A DNA stretch of 64,000 bases. Origin: Stenotrophomonas sp. UBA2124 (GTDB lineage Bacteria; Pseudomonadota; Gammaproteobacteria; Xanthomonadales; Xanthomonadaceae). The DNA is taken from positions 1 to 64,000 of the forward strand of contig DCXY01000048.1 in NCBI GenBank assembly GCA_002329155.1. Direction: 5' to 3'. The notes under the pieces were generated by a model. The model searched no databases, was not told the origin of the DNA, and worked only from the letters and a program-made list of their open reading frames with translations. The position numbers and the translations under genes are program-made. Shown here piece after piece: positions 8,501 to 16,019 of the stretch; position 1 is the first letter of the stretch; every line of letters begins with the position of its first letter.

Positions 8501-10504
8501 GTGGGCTACGACCACAAGGGCATGGGCATCACCGCGCGTGGTGCGTGGGAGTCGGTGAAGCGCCACTTCCGTGCGCTGGGCCGTGACTGCCAGAAGCAGG
8601 ACTTCACCGTGGTCGGCATCGGCGACATGTCCGGCGACGTGTTCGGCAACGGCATGCTGCTGTCCGAGCACATCCGCCTGGTCTGCGCGTTCGACCACCG
8701 CCACATCTTCCTTGATCCGGACCCGGTGGCTGCCACCTCGTTCAAGGAACGTGCGCGCATGTTCAAGGTGCCGCGCTCCAGCTGGGCCGATTACGACGCC
8801 AAGCTGATCAGCAAGGGCGGCGGCATCTACCCGCGTTCGCTCAAATCCATCGAGATCACCCCGCAGGTGCGTGAGGCACTGGGCATCGACGCCAGCATCA
8901 AGGCGATGACTCCGACCGACCTGATCAACGCCGCGCTGAAGGCGCCGGTGGACCTGCTGTGGAACGGCGGCATCGGCACCTACGTCAAGTCGGCTGCTGA
9001 AACCAACGCCGATGTCGGCGACCGCGCCAACAACGCGCTGCGCGTCAACGGTGGCGAGCTGCGCTGCAAGGTGGTGGGCGAGGGCGGCAACCTGGGCATG
9101 ACCCAGCTGGGCCGCATCGAGGCCGCCCAGGTCGGCGTGCTGCTCAATACCGACTTCATCGACAACTCGGCCGGCGTGGATACCTCCGACCACGAGGTCA
9201 ACATCAAGATCCTGCTCAACGACGTGGTGCGCGCCAAGAAGCTCACCGTTGAGCAGCGCAACAAGCTGCTGGCCTCGATGACCGACGAGGTCGCCGAGCT
9301 GGTGCTGATGGACAACTACCGCCAGAACCAGGCCATCAGCCTGATGGAGCGCATGAGTGCGACCCGTCTGGGCTCCAAGCAGCACTTCATCCGCACCCTG
9401 GAGCAGCAGGGCCTGCTCGATCGCCAGATCGAGTTCCTGCCGTCGGATGCGGAGCTGTCCGCGCGCAAGCTGCGCGGCCAGGGCCTGACCCGTCCGGAGC
9501 TGGCGGTGCTGCTGTCCTACTCCAAGATCGTCGCCTTCCAGCAGCTGCTGGAGTCGGACATTCCGGAGGACCCGTACCTGTCCAAGGAGCTGCTGCGCTA
9601 CTTCCCGCAGCCGCTGCAGAAGAAGTACGCCGATGCGATGGAGCGCCACCGCCTGAAGCGCGAGATCATCGCCACCGCGGTGACCAACCAGACCATCAAC
9701 CGCATGGGCGCCACCTTCCTGATGCGCATGCAGGAAGACTCCCGCCGCAGCGTGGCCGAGGTTGCCAAGGCCTACACCATCAGCCGTGAAACGCTGGACG
9801 CGCGTGCCCTGTGGGCGCAGATCGACGCGCTCGACGGCACTCTGCCCGAAGCCGTGCAGGTGGATGCGCTGGAAGTGATCTGGAAGCTGCAGCGTGCCTT
9901 CGTGCGTTGGCTGTTGAACCGCCCGGGCGCCATGCCGGGCATCACCGCCGCGGTGGAGCGCTACCAGGGGCCGTTCAACGACATCCGCGTCGCCTCGGGC
10001 GTGCTGCCGGATTCGCAGCGCCCGGCCTACGAGGCCAGCGTGAAGGAGTGGAAGGAAAAGGGCCTGCCGGCGGCACTGGCACAGCAGCTGTCCGAGCTGC
10101 AGTTCCTGGAGCCAGCGTTCGACATCATCGAACTGGCCCGTACCCGCAAGCTCAAGCCGGTGGACGTGTCCAAGGTCCACTTCCGCCTGGGCGAAGCCCT
10201 GCAGATGCCATGGCTGTTCGAGCAGATCGATGCGCTGGAGGTCAATGGCCGCTGGCATGCGGTGGCCCGTGGCGTGCTGCGCGACGAGCTGGCCGCTCAC
10301 CAGCGCAATCTGACCGGGCAGGTGCTGTCGATGCGTGGCACCACCGCCGAGGCCAAGGTGGCCGCATGGCTGGGCCGTGACGACAGCGGCCTGCGCTTCA
10401 CCCTGGCCATGCTGGCCGAGCTGGCCGAGCAGAAGACCCTGGACTACCCGACCGTCTCGGTCGCGGTGCAGCGTCTGGGCCAGCTGGCCGCGCACGGCGT
10501 CTAA
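5522..10504 (+). CDS. gdhB: NAD-specific glutamate dehydrogenase, large (about 180 kDa) class
   Basis: This 1660-residue enzyme converts glutamate to 2-oxoglutarate and ammonia with NAD and serves mainly in amino-acid catabolism. The length fits the L_180 class of P. aeruginosa and Streptomyces GDH. The N-terminal half is regulatory, with ACT-like segments (for example LQIVNDDMPFLVDT near residue 118). The catalytic core begins near residue 860 with RWSDRREDFRTEVLGLVKAQ and GSKGGF. The nucleotide-binding part includes NGGIGTYVK (about 1148) and GEGGNLG (about 1186). ATG 5522 is chosen because the product then starts with a lysine-rich tail and matches family length; an in-frame extension upstream crosses the promoter region. 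It is monocistronic with its own terminator. Allosteric control is expected from the family. Confidence 0.95.
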   Translation: MKSQNSAAKSVNTKSKQAVKQTSGTGSGLSLEPVFAALRKRYPAAAQAQAVAFASAFYKRMEADEFKQHSPEDWAVLAAGMLEFARNRKPGKASVRVFNPTLKADGWESGHTVLQIVNDDMPFLVDTVTLALTEQGIGVHVLGHPVISIGRDKAGKLVGVGEGKFESVMLLEIDRQPQAALDAVAKRVSEALEDVRAIVKDWEPMRAKAVALAEDLGKRTLPVSEASRHEAQEFLGWAADNHFTFFGYREYKVEKQGKEEVLVAQNGTGLGLMRGKDTSTARPVKGLAAQGLNTAGGLDDALILTKTNARSRIHRGGYMDYIGVLEFDAKGKITGEQRFLGLFTSSAYNRRPWEIPLVRQRYQGVIDRSGLSMSSHSGKALRHILESLPREELFQSSQDELFRTAMGVLGLQERVRSRMFLRQDKFSRFISALVFLPRERFNTDVRLRIENLLKDALQGEHVDSSVVLGDSPLAQVHLIVRPKAGQSLELDTDGLESRLAHVLRNWQDDLREALVASHGESEGLRIASRIGKALPAGYIEDSSAEIAAADVSQLDALTGPDDLRMSLQATRRDGVDGLRLKIYRQLEDIPLSDVLPMMENMGLRVVAERPYRLMVDEAPVYVQDFEVESTVPGVDAAAANAGFSDAFVRVWQGDAENDGFNRLVLAAGLDWKQVSMLRGYCKYLLQIGVPFSQSYVEGTLSRYPLLARLIVELFEARFEPAPASDKATMDAQLAQFTALAGGDAATVKLLDSVVKARKSSRDARMALVHEVLVKLLDGVSSLDEDRILRSFIGVIEATLRTSYYLERKDGLRADGGPADYISFKFDAAKVPDLPKPRPYREIFVCGPRVEGTHLRFGPVARGGLRWSDRREDFRTEVLGLVKAQMVKNTVIVPVGSKGGFYAKQLPDPSVDRDAWFAEGVACYKRFINGLLDITDNIVNNKIVPPQGVVRHDQDDPYLVVAADKGTATFSDTANGIARAHGFWLDDAFASGGSVGYDHKGMGITARGAWESVKRHFRALGRDCQKQDFTVVGIGDMSGDVFGNGMLLSEHIRLVCAFDHRHIFLDPDPVAATSFKERARMFKVPRSSWADYDAKLISKGGGIYPRSLKSIEITPQVREALGIDASIKAMTPTDLINAALKAPVDLLWNGGIGTYVKSAAETNADVGDRANNALRVNGGELRCKVVGEGGNLGMTQLGRIEAAQVGVLLNTDFIDNSAGVDTSDHEVNIKILLNDVVRAKKLTVEQRNKLLASMTDEVAELVLMDNYRQNQAISLMERMSATRLGSKQHFIRTLEQQGLLDRQIEFLPSDAELSARKLRGQGLTRPELAVLLSYSKIVAFQQLLESDIPEDPYLSKELLRYFPQPLQKKYADAMERHRLKREIIATAVTNQTINRMGATFLMRMQEDSRRSVAEVAKAYTISRETLDARALWAQIDALDGTLPEAVQVDALEVIWKLQRAFVRWLLNRPGAMPGITAAVERYQGPFNDIRVASGVLPDSQRPAYEASVKEWKEKGLPAALAQQLSELQFLEPAFDIIELARTRKLKPVDVSKVHFRLGEALQMPWLFEQIDALEVNGRWHAVARGVLRDELAAHQRNLTGQVLSMRGTTAEAKVAAWLGRDDSGLRFTLAMLAELAEQKTLDYPTVSVAVQRLGQLAAHGV

Positions 10505-10526
10505 GCCCGGGTAGCGGTTTGGTTTG

Positions 10527-10556
10527 AAGAACGGGCCCGCAAGGGCCCGTTCTTTT
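10527..10556 (+). terminator. Rho-independent terminator after gdhB
   Basis: A 10-bp perfect stem, GAACGGGCCC / GGGCCCGTTC, encloses a GCAA tetraloop and is followed by TTTT. It starts 22 bases after the gdhB stop codon and separates that gene from nadK. Confidence 0.9.
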
Positions 10557-10634
10557 CATGGGGCCATCTTCATGGGGCATTGCTGTGGCCTTGGCGCCAT
10601 CGGGTTATCCTCGGCGCCTGAGCCGCAACCAAAG

Positions 10635-11405
10635 ATGCCCGTGTCCCCACGAATTGCTTTCCTGGCCAGCAACATCGATACCGCGCAGCAGGCGCGGGCG
10701 GCGCTGGCAGCCCGTTATGGCGACCACGACCCGGAATCGGCCGATGTGCTGTGCCCGCTGGGCGGCGACGGCTTCATGCTGCAGACCCTGCACCGGCACG
10801 GTGACAAGGGCAAACCGGTGTTCGGCATGAAGCTGGGCACGGTGGGGTTCCTGATGAACCACTACCGTGACGACGATCTGGTTGAACGCATCGCCCAGGC
10901 CGAGCCGGCGCACCTGCGCCCGCTGGAAATGCTGGCGCAGACCGAATCGGGCACCACCACCGGCTCACTTGCCTATAACGACGTGTCGATGCTGCGGCAG
11001 ACGCGCCAGGCCGCGCATATCGGCATCGACCTCAACGGCCAGCAGCGGCTGGAGGAGCTGATCTGCGACGGCGTGCTGGTCTCCACGCCCGCCGGCAGCA
11101 CCGCCTACAACTACTCGGCCTATGGCCCGATTCTGCCGCTGGGTTCCAACACCATCGCCCTGACCCCGCTGGCACCGTACCGCCCGCGCCGCTGGCGCGG
11201 GGCCATCCTCAAGGCCGATACCGAAGTGCGCTTCCGCGTGCTGGACCCCTACAAGCGACCGGTCAGCGTCACCGCTGATTCGCACGAAACCCGCGACGTG
11301 GTGGAGGTCACCATCCGCGAATCGCGCGAGCGCCAGGTGACCCTGCTGTTCGATACCGAGCACAACCTGGAAGAACGGATCCTCAGCGAACAGTTCATGT
11401 TCTGA
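10635..11405 (+). CDS. nadK: NAD kinase
   Basis: The product (256 residues from ATG 10635) phosphorylates NAD to NADP, the only route to NADP in most bacteria. The family signature GGDG is at residues 43-46, with the downstream AYNDVSML and STPAGSTAYN segments that bind NAD. The length is slightly below the roughly 290 residues of E. coli NadK because the N-terminus is short, as in xanthomonad homologues. A longer in-frame reading from 10524 would run through the gdhB terminator, so it is rejected. The gene sits between a terminator and a cytosolic 5'-nucleotidase gene. Confidence 0.93.
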   Translation: MPVSPRIAFLASNIDTAQQARAALAARYGDHDPESADVLCPLGGDGFMLQTLHRHGDKGKPVFGMKLGTVGFLMNHYRDDDLVERIAQAEPAHLRPLEMLAQTESGTTTGSLAYNDVSMLRQTRQAAHIGIDLNGQQRLEELICDGVLVSTPAGSTAYNYSAYGPILPLGSNTIALTPLAPYRPRRWRGAILKADTEVRFRVLDPYKRPVSVTADSHETRDVVEVTIRESRERQVTLLFDTEHNLEERILSEQFMF

Positions 11406-11494
11406 GGGCCGGAGCGCCAGCGCACCGGGAACAGCGGAAGCGGCTTCCGGGTAGACTGGGCGCCGTTCCTTGTTCGGTACTGGATGCCTCCTCC

Positions 11495-12439
11495 ATGGGT
11501 GACAACACTCCCCGGCTGCTTACCGTCGCGGTGACCTCGCGCGCCTTGTTCGACCTTGAGGAAGGCCATGCGCTGTTCGAGCGCGAGGGGCTGGAGGCCT
11601 ACGCCGCCTACCAGCGCAACCACGAGGACGATGTACTCAAGCCCGGCGTCGCCTTTCCGGTGGTGCGCAAGCTACTGGCGCTCAATGCCGAAAGCCCTGC
11701 GGAAACGCCGCGCGTCGAAGTGATCCTGCTTTCGCGCAACTCCGCCGACACCGGCCTGCGCATCTTCAACTCCATCCAGCACTACGGGCTGGACATCGTG
11801 CGCGCCACGTTTACCGCCGGTGAGCCGACCTGGCCCTATGTCAAACCATTCGGCACCGATCTGTTCCTGTCGGCCAACCCGGAATCAGTGCGGCGCGCAC
11901 TGGTGCATGGTATCGCCGCGGCCACCATCCTGCCGCAGAGCGCGGCCGATGTGTCGGCCGCGACGGCGGCAGCCACCGATACCGGCCGTCCCGCATCGCA
12001 GCTGCGCATCGCCTTCGATGGTGACGCGGTGATCTTTGGTGATGAGAGTGAGCGCATTTCGCGCGAGCAGGGTGTGGAAGCCTTTGGCCGCCACGAACGC
12101 GAGCGCGCGCATGAGCCGCTCAGCGGTGGCCCGTTCCGCAATTTCCTGTCGGCGCTGCATGCGCTGCAGGCGGCATTTCCGGCGGGCGATGCCGCGCCCA
12201 TCCGCACCGCGCTGGTCACCGCGCGTTCGGCACCGGCGCATGAGCGTGTAATCCGCACGCTGCGCGAGTGGGGCGTGCGACTTGATGAGGCATTGTTCCT
12301 CGGTGGCCGCCACAAGGGGCCGTTCCTTGAAGCATTTGGCGCGGACATCTTCTTTGATGATTCGCAGCACAACATCGACAGCGCACGCCAGCATGTGACC
12401 GCGGGCCATGTGCCACATGGTGTGGCCAATCCTGACTGA
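11495..12439 (+). CDS. Cytosolic 5'-nucleotidase (cN-I-like family)
   Basis: A 314-residue protein resembling the bacterial 5'-nucleotidase family related to eukaryotic cN-I, which dephosphorylates nucleoside monophosphates. It begins LLTVAVTSRALFDLEEGHAL; the DLEE segment stands where HAD-type phosphatases have the nucleophile, and LRIAFDGDAVIFGDE in the middle holds a DGD acid motif. The C-terminal segment ADIFFDDSQHNID fits the metal-binding end of the fold. No signal peptide is present. It is 89 bases downstream of nadK in the same direction and may be co-transcribed. Substrate preference cannot be told from the sequence. Confidence 0.8.
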   Translation: MGDNTPRLLTVAVTSRALFDLEEGHALFEREGLEAYAAYQRNHEDDVLKPGVAFPVVRKLLALNAESPAETPRVEVILLSRNSADTGLRIFNSIQHYGLDIVRATFTAGEPTWPYVKPFGTDLFLSANPESVRRALVHGIAAATILPQSAADVSAATAAATDTGRPASQLRIAFDGDAVIFGDESERISREQGVEAFGRHERERAHEPLSGGPFRNFLSALHALQAAFPAGDAAPIRTALVTARSAPAHERVIRTLREWGVRLDEALFLGGRHKGPFLEAFGADIFFDDSQHNIDSARQHVTAGHVPHGVANPD

Positions 12440-12825
12440 GCGCCTGGCATAGCGGGCGTTGCGGCCAAATGTACGTGCATATTGGAGCCTGACGCGGGTT
12501 GCGTGTTAGGATGAAACCGCTTTCGCGGGGTTCAACCGTTTCAACCCGATCATCTGCGGCCTGATTGCCGCGCTGGATCTGCGCCTCTGCAGCAGCTCCC
12601 TCCCGCACAGCAAACCCACCCGGTAGTAAAGGGGAGGGGATGTTCCCCGACCGGTGGCGCCTTTTGCCTGCCAACCCTTGAATCGATGCCGCCACAGGGC
12701 GGATGCCGGGTGTTTCGCGCGCCGCGCGGGACTGGACGCATTGTCCCTCCCGTCGGTGCATAACGCGCCCTTGCGCAGTGTTGTCGCGTTCGCGTGGCAG
12801 CCACTACACAGGAGAAACAACCCGA
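12440..12825 (+). other. 386-bp untranslated leader region of the flavin monooxygenase gene
   Basis: No supported gene lies here. The stretch holds several strong inverted repeats: ACCGCTTTCGCGGGGTT near 12517, a C-rich/G-rich pair CTCCCTCCC (12590-12598) with GGGGAGGGG (12631-12639), GGGGATGTTCCCC at 12635-12647, and GCCGCCACAGGGCGGATGCC near 12689. A GGAG ribosome-binding site stands at 12811-12814. I do not recognise a known riboswitch class. Confidence 0.4.
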
Positions 12826-14205
12826 ATGTCCATGCGTATCGCCATTCTTGGTGCCGGCCCCAGCGGTCTGGCGCAACTTCGTGCATTTGAATCCGCCCGT
12901 CGCGAGGGTGCACAGGTGCCTGAGATCGTCTGCTACGAAAAGCAGTCCGACCTCGGTGGGATGTGGAACTACACATGGCGTACCGGGCTGGATGCTTATG
13001 GCGAACCTGTCCACGGCAGCATGTACCGCTACCTCTGGTCCAACGGGCCGAAGGAAGCGCTGGAGTTTGCCGACTACAGTTTCGAGGAGCACTTTGGCCG
13101 CCCGATCGCCTCGTACCCACCACGCGCCGTGCTGCGCGACTACATCATGGGCCGCATCGAAAAGAGCGGCGTGCGTGACCAGATCCGCTTCAACATGGCC
13201 GTGCAGTGGGTGGACTACTCCGAGGAAACCGGACGCTTCACCGTTACCGTGCGCGACCTGAAGAAGGACGAGCTGTTCACCGAGGAATTCGACCGCGTGA
13301 TCGTGGCCACCGGCCACTTCTCCACGCCGAACGCACCGTTCTTCGAGGGGCTGGAGAAGTTCCCGGGCCGCGTGCTGCACGCACATGACTTCCGTGATGC
13401 CTGCGAGTTCGCCGACAAGGACCTGCTGCTGGTCGGCAGCAGCTATTCGGCCGAGGACATCGGCACGCAGTGCCACAAGTACGGCGCAAAATCGGTGACC
13501 TTCAGCTACCGCAGCGCGCCGATGGGCTACGACTGGCCGGCGGCGTTCGACGAGAAGCCGCTGCTGCTGCGCGTGGAAGGCAACACCGCGCACTTCGCCG
13601 ACGGCAGCAGCAAGGACGTGGACGCCATCGTGCTGTGCACGGGCTACCAGCACCACTTCCCGTTCCTGCCCGACGAGCTGACCCTGCGCACCCGCAACCG
13701 CCTGTATCCGGGTGATCTGTACAAGGGCGTGTTCTGGATCGACAACCCGAAGCTGATCTATCTGGGCATGCAGGACCAGTACTACACCTTCAACATGTTC
13801 GATGCGCAGGCATGGTTCGCGCGTGACGTGATCCTGGGCCGCATCACGCTGCCCGAGACCGGCGCGATGCAGGCCGACAGCAAGGCCTGGCTGGCGCGCG
13901 AGGAAAGCGCGCAGAACGCCGAACAGGACATCGATTTCCAGACCGCCTATGTGCGTGACCTGCTCGATGCCACCGACTACCCGGACTTCAATGTCGAAGC
14001 AGTCGCCGGCCTGTTCAAGCAGTGGAAGCACGACAAGAAGGACGACATCCTCGGCTACCGCAACCGCAGCTACCGCTCGGTGCTGACCGGCACGATGGCA
14101 CCGCCGCACCATACGCCGTGGATGGAAGCGATGGACGATTCGCTGGAAGCCTTCCTGCAAGACAGCAGTGTGCCGGTCGAGGAGCCGGTGCGCCGCATCG
14201 CCTGA
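12826..14205 (+). CDS. tmm: Flavin-containing monooxygenase, trimethylamine monooxygenase-like
   Basis: A 459-residue class B FMO expected to use FAD and NADPH to oxygenate soft nucleophiles such as trimethylamine. The FAD motif GAGPSG is at residues 9-14. The FMO identifying motif F-x-G-x(3)-H-x(3)-F is present as FPGRVLHAHDF. The second nucleotide motif reads VGSSYSAEDIG, the serine-rich form typical of bacterial trimethylamine monooxygenases rather than GxGxxG, and LCTGYQHHFPF is the later FMO motif. ATG 12826 is supported by GGAG 11 bases upstream and by the Rossmann strand starting at once. It is monocistronic, with a long leader and a convergent neighbour. Substrate is inferred from motif type only; other amines or sulfides are possible. 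Confidence 0.82.
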   Translation: MSMRIAILGAGPSGLAQLRAFESARREGAQVPEIVCYEKQSDLGGMWNYTWRTGLDAYGEPVHGSMYRYLWSNGPKEALEFADYSFEEHFGRPIASYPPRAVLRDYIMGRIEKSGVRDQIRFNMAVQWVDYSEETGRFTVTVRDLKKDELFTEEFDRVIVATGHFSTPNAPFFEGLEKFPGRVLHAHDFRDACEFADKDLLLVGSSYSAEDIGTQCHKYGAKSVTFSYRSAPMGYDWPAAFDEKPLLLRVEGNTAHFADGSSKDVDAIVLCTGYQHHFPFLPDELTLRTRNRLYPGDLYKGVFWIDNPKLIYLGMQDQYYTFNMFDAQAWFARDVILGRITLPETGAMQADSKAWLAREESAQNAEQDIDFQTAYVRDLLDATDYPDFNVEAVAGLFKQWKHDKKDDILGYRNRSYRSVLTGTMAPPHHTPWMEAMDDSLEAFLQDSSVPVEEPVRRIA

Positions 14206-14226
14206 TGTACGGTTGGCGCCGTGCGA

Positions 14227-14781
14227 TCAGCGCGGCGCCAGTTCGTTGGGAAGAATGATGTTGGTCAGCCGCCAGCGCAGCCCCTGGCGGCTGAGCACGA
14301 ACACCAGTTCGCGGCCATCCTGCAGCCGGGTGGTGGCGGTGTAGCGCGACAGGGATTCGTAGTGCCCGGTGGTGTCTGCCAGAGGTTTAGCCGGTGCCGG
14401 CGGTCCCCAGGTGTCGCCATTGGCGGTGTTGCCGGTGGCGCGCTTCCACAGGCTGTCGCCCTGCAGCAACGCGGCGATGCCCATGGGCGTGACGAAGGTA
14501 TCCACGCCCGCGCCGGCCAGATTGCTGGCCACGCCCAGCGCCACCGCGCCAAACAGGCTGGACTGCATGTCGCTGCCGGCGCGGCGCACGATCTGGTCGT
14601 TCACCTGTGCCTTGATGTTGACCCGCAGCTCCGGGAAATCCACATGCCGCTGCAGCCTGCCGGTATCGCGCTCCTCGATGGCCTTGCTGATCCCGTGGAT
14701 GGCCAGATACGGCCCCGCCACCACATAGGCGCCCAATGCCAGCAGGGCCGCGATGAAGGCGGCCAGCAGGCCCTTCTTCAT
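14227..14781 (-). CDS. DUF2939-type membrane-anchored protein
   Basis: A 184-residue protein with one N-terminal helix (KKGLLAAFIAALLALGAYVV) serving as signal or anchor, then a periplasmic domain of the DUF2939 type: YLAIHGISKAIEERDTGRLQRHVDFPELR and later a stretch of small residues around GAGVDTFVTPMGIAALLQGD. The function of the family is unknown. The start at 14781 is chosen because the hydrophobic segment follows directly; it leaves 8 bases to the upstream SRPBCC gene, so the two are probably co-transcribed. It converges on the tmm gene with 21 bases between stops. Confidence 0.75.
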   Translation of the reverse strand: MKKGLLAAFIAALLALGAYVVAGPYLAIHGISKAIEERDTGRLQRHVDFPELRVNIKAQVNDQIVRRAGSDMQSSLFGAVALGVASNLAGAGVDTFVTPMGIAALLQGDSLWKRATGNTANGDTWGPPAPAKPLADTTGHYESLSRYTATTRLQDGRELVFVLSRQGLRWRLTNIILPNELAPR

Positions 14782-14789
14782 CGCAGGGC

Positions 14790-15263
14790 TCACGGATGGC
14801 CCCCCGGCTGCGCCTCGGCCCAGCGCCGCAGCATCACCAGCGTTTCCGCCCATGCCTGGCTGCAGAAGCCGTAATAGTCGCTTTGCGGATCCCAGCCCAG
14901 GTGCTGGAACTCAAGCACGGTCATGGGGTCGCCCTCGTGCGGCAGGCCGCGCCATGCGCCGGGGCTGGCGCGGCGTGACAGGTCGAAGCGGATCTCGGTG
15001 CCGGTCCAGGCGGAGGCCGGGCTTTGTGGCGGGTGGTGGCTGATCACTTCCAGCCGCACGCATTGGCCGGGTACGCCCTCCAGCAGCTTCATCGCCACCA
15101 CGCCGTGCGCGGGGCCGGGGTTGTGGCTGATGAGCGTGTCGCCGTCGATCACGGCCTGCTGGTGCGGTATCCACCAGCGGCTGAGGCCCTGTGCACTGGC
15201 CAGTGCGTCATGGACGGTGGCCTGCGGTGCGTCGATCCAGAGCTGGTGATGGATGGTGGCCAT
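14790..15263 (-). CDS. SRPBCC/AHSA1-family ligand-binding protein
   Basis: A 157-residue soluble protein of the START-like SRPBCC superfamily. The opening TIHHQLWIDAPQATVHDALAS and the following LSRWWIPHQ are the typical first strand and helix of AHSA1/polyketide-cyclase-like domains, and the C-terminal SQAWAETLVMLRRWAE forms the long closing helix. Such proteins bind hydrophobic ligands; no catalytic residue can be assigned. ATG 15263 is preferred over a start 39 bases upstream because the domain begins at once. It is 8 bases upstream of the DUF2939 gene. Confidence 0.75.
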   Translation of the reverse strand: MATIHHQLWIDAPQATVHDALASAQGLSRWWIPHQQAVIDGDTLISHNPGPAHGVVAMKLLEGVPGQCVRLEVISHHPPQSPASAWTGTEIRFDLSRRASPGAWRGLPHEGDPMTVLEFQHLGWDPQSDYYGFCSQAWAETLVMLRRWAEAQPGGHP

Positions 15264-15332
15264 GGCAGCGTGTCCTGTCCTGTTGCCCCAAGGGTGCCGC
15301 AAAACAGGACCGCGCGCATTAACGCCGCCGGA

Positions 15333-16019
15333 TCAGAATTCCAGATCCAGCGCGGCGCACAGGTAATCCACGAACGGGCCGAGCGCGGCAAGGTCCGTTG
15401 CGATGGTCTGGCGCAGGCGCGGGCCGGTCATGATGCTGTCATCCAGCGAGCGCCACAGCACCCAGTTGCGGTGCTTGAGGTCGTCGATGAACTCGAAATC
15501 GGCCGGGAAGCCGCGTGGCGGGCGCACCAGCTTCTCGCTGGTCTCAAATTCGTAACGGCGGCGCGTGGCTGGCGCATGCGCGGCGGCCTTCCAGCTGCCC
15601 GGGTTGTCGTAGATGAACTGTCGCAGGCGGCGCTGCGTATCCGGCTCCGGATGCCAGATGCCGGCACCCACGAAGCTCTCACCGGGCGCGAGATGGATGT
15701 AATACGACGGCGCGGGCACCTGCTTGCGGCGCTCATGGAACAGCCGCGCGCCCTGCCAGGTCTTGTACGGGGTCTTGTCGTTGGAGAAGCGCGAATCGCG
15801 GTAGATGCGGAACAGCGAGCCGCCAACCGTGCGCGGATCGGCGCGGAAGTGCTCGCTGACCTTGGCCAGCTCCGGCTGCAGGTCGGTGATCAGGCGCAGG
15901 AACGGCTGCCGCACATGGTCTTCATACTGATGCTTGTGCTCGGCGAACCAGGCCTTGTCGTTGTGTCTGGCCAGGGCGCGCAGGAACTTGAAGCTGGCGT
16001 CGCTGAAATACTGGGTCAT
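15333..16019 (-). CDS. DUF2461 / TIGR02453 family protein
   Basis: This 228-residue protein matches the DUF2461 family: an N-terminal FLRALARHNDKAWFAEHKHQY segment, the conserved central block FRIYRDSRFSNDKTPYKTW, and YYIHLAPGESFVGAGIW. The function is unknown. Its ATG overlaps the stop of sbcB (ATGA at 16016-16019), so translation is coupled to the exonuclease gene. This suggests, but does not show, a link to nucleic-acid metabolism. No signal peptide or membrane helix is visible. Confidence 0.8.
   Translation of the reverse strand: MTQYFSDASFKFLRALARHNDKAWFAEHKHQYEDHVRQPFLRLITDLQPELAKVSEHFRADPRTVGGSLFRIYRDSRFSNDKTPYKTWQGARLFHERRKQVPAPSYYIHLAPGESFVGAGIWHPEPDTQRRLRQFIYDNPGSWKAAAHAPATRRRYEFETSEKLVRPPRGFPADFEFIDDLKHRNWVLWRSLDDSIMTGPRLRQTIATDLAALGPFVDYLCAALDLEF

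Noticed and set aside
5285..10495. 1736-codon open frame antisense to gdhB
   Set aside because: Shadow frame of a very long real gene; composition dominated by His, Gln, Leu and Ala with no family features.
12440..12825. Known riboswitch (glycine, SAM, cobalamin, guanidine classes) before the flavin monooxygenase
   Set aside because: I looked for the conserved cores of these classes and found none; left as an unassigned leader.
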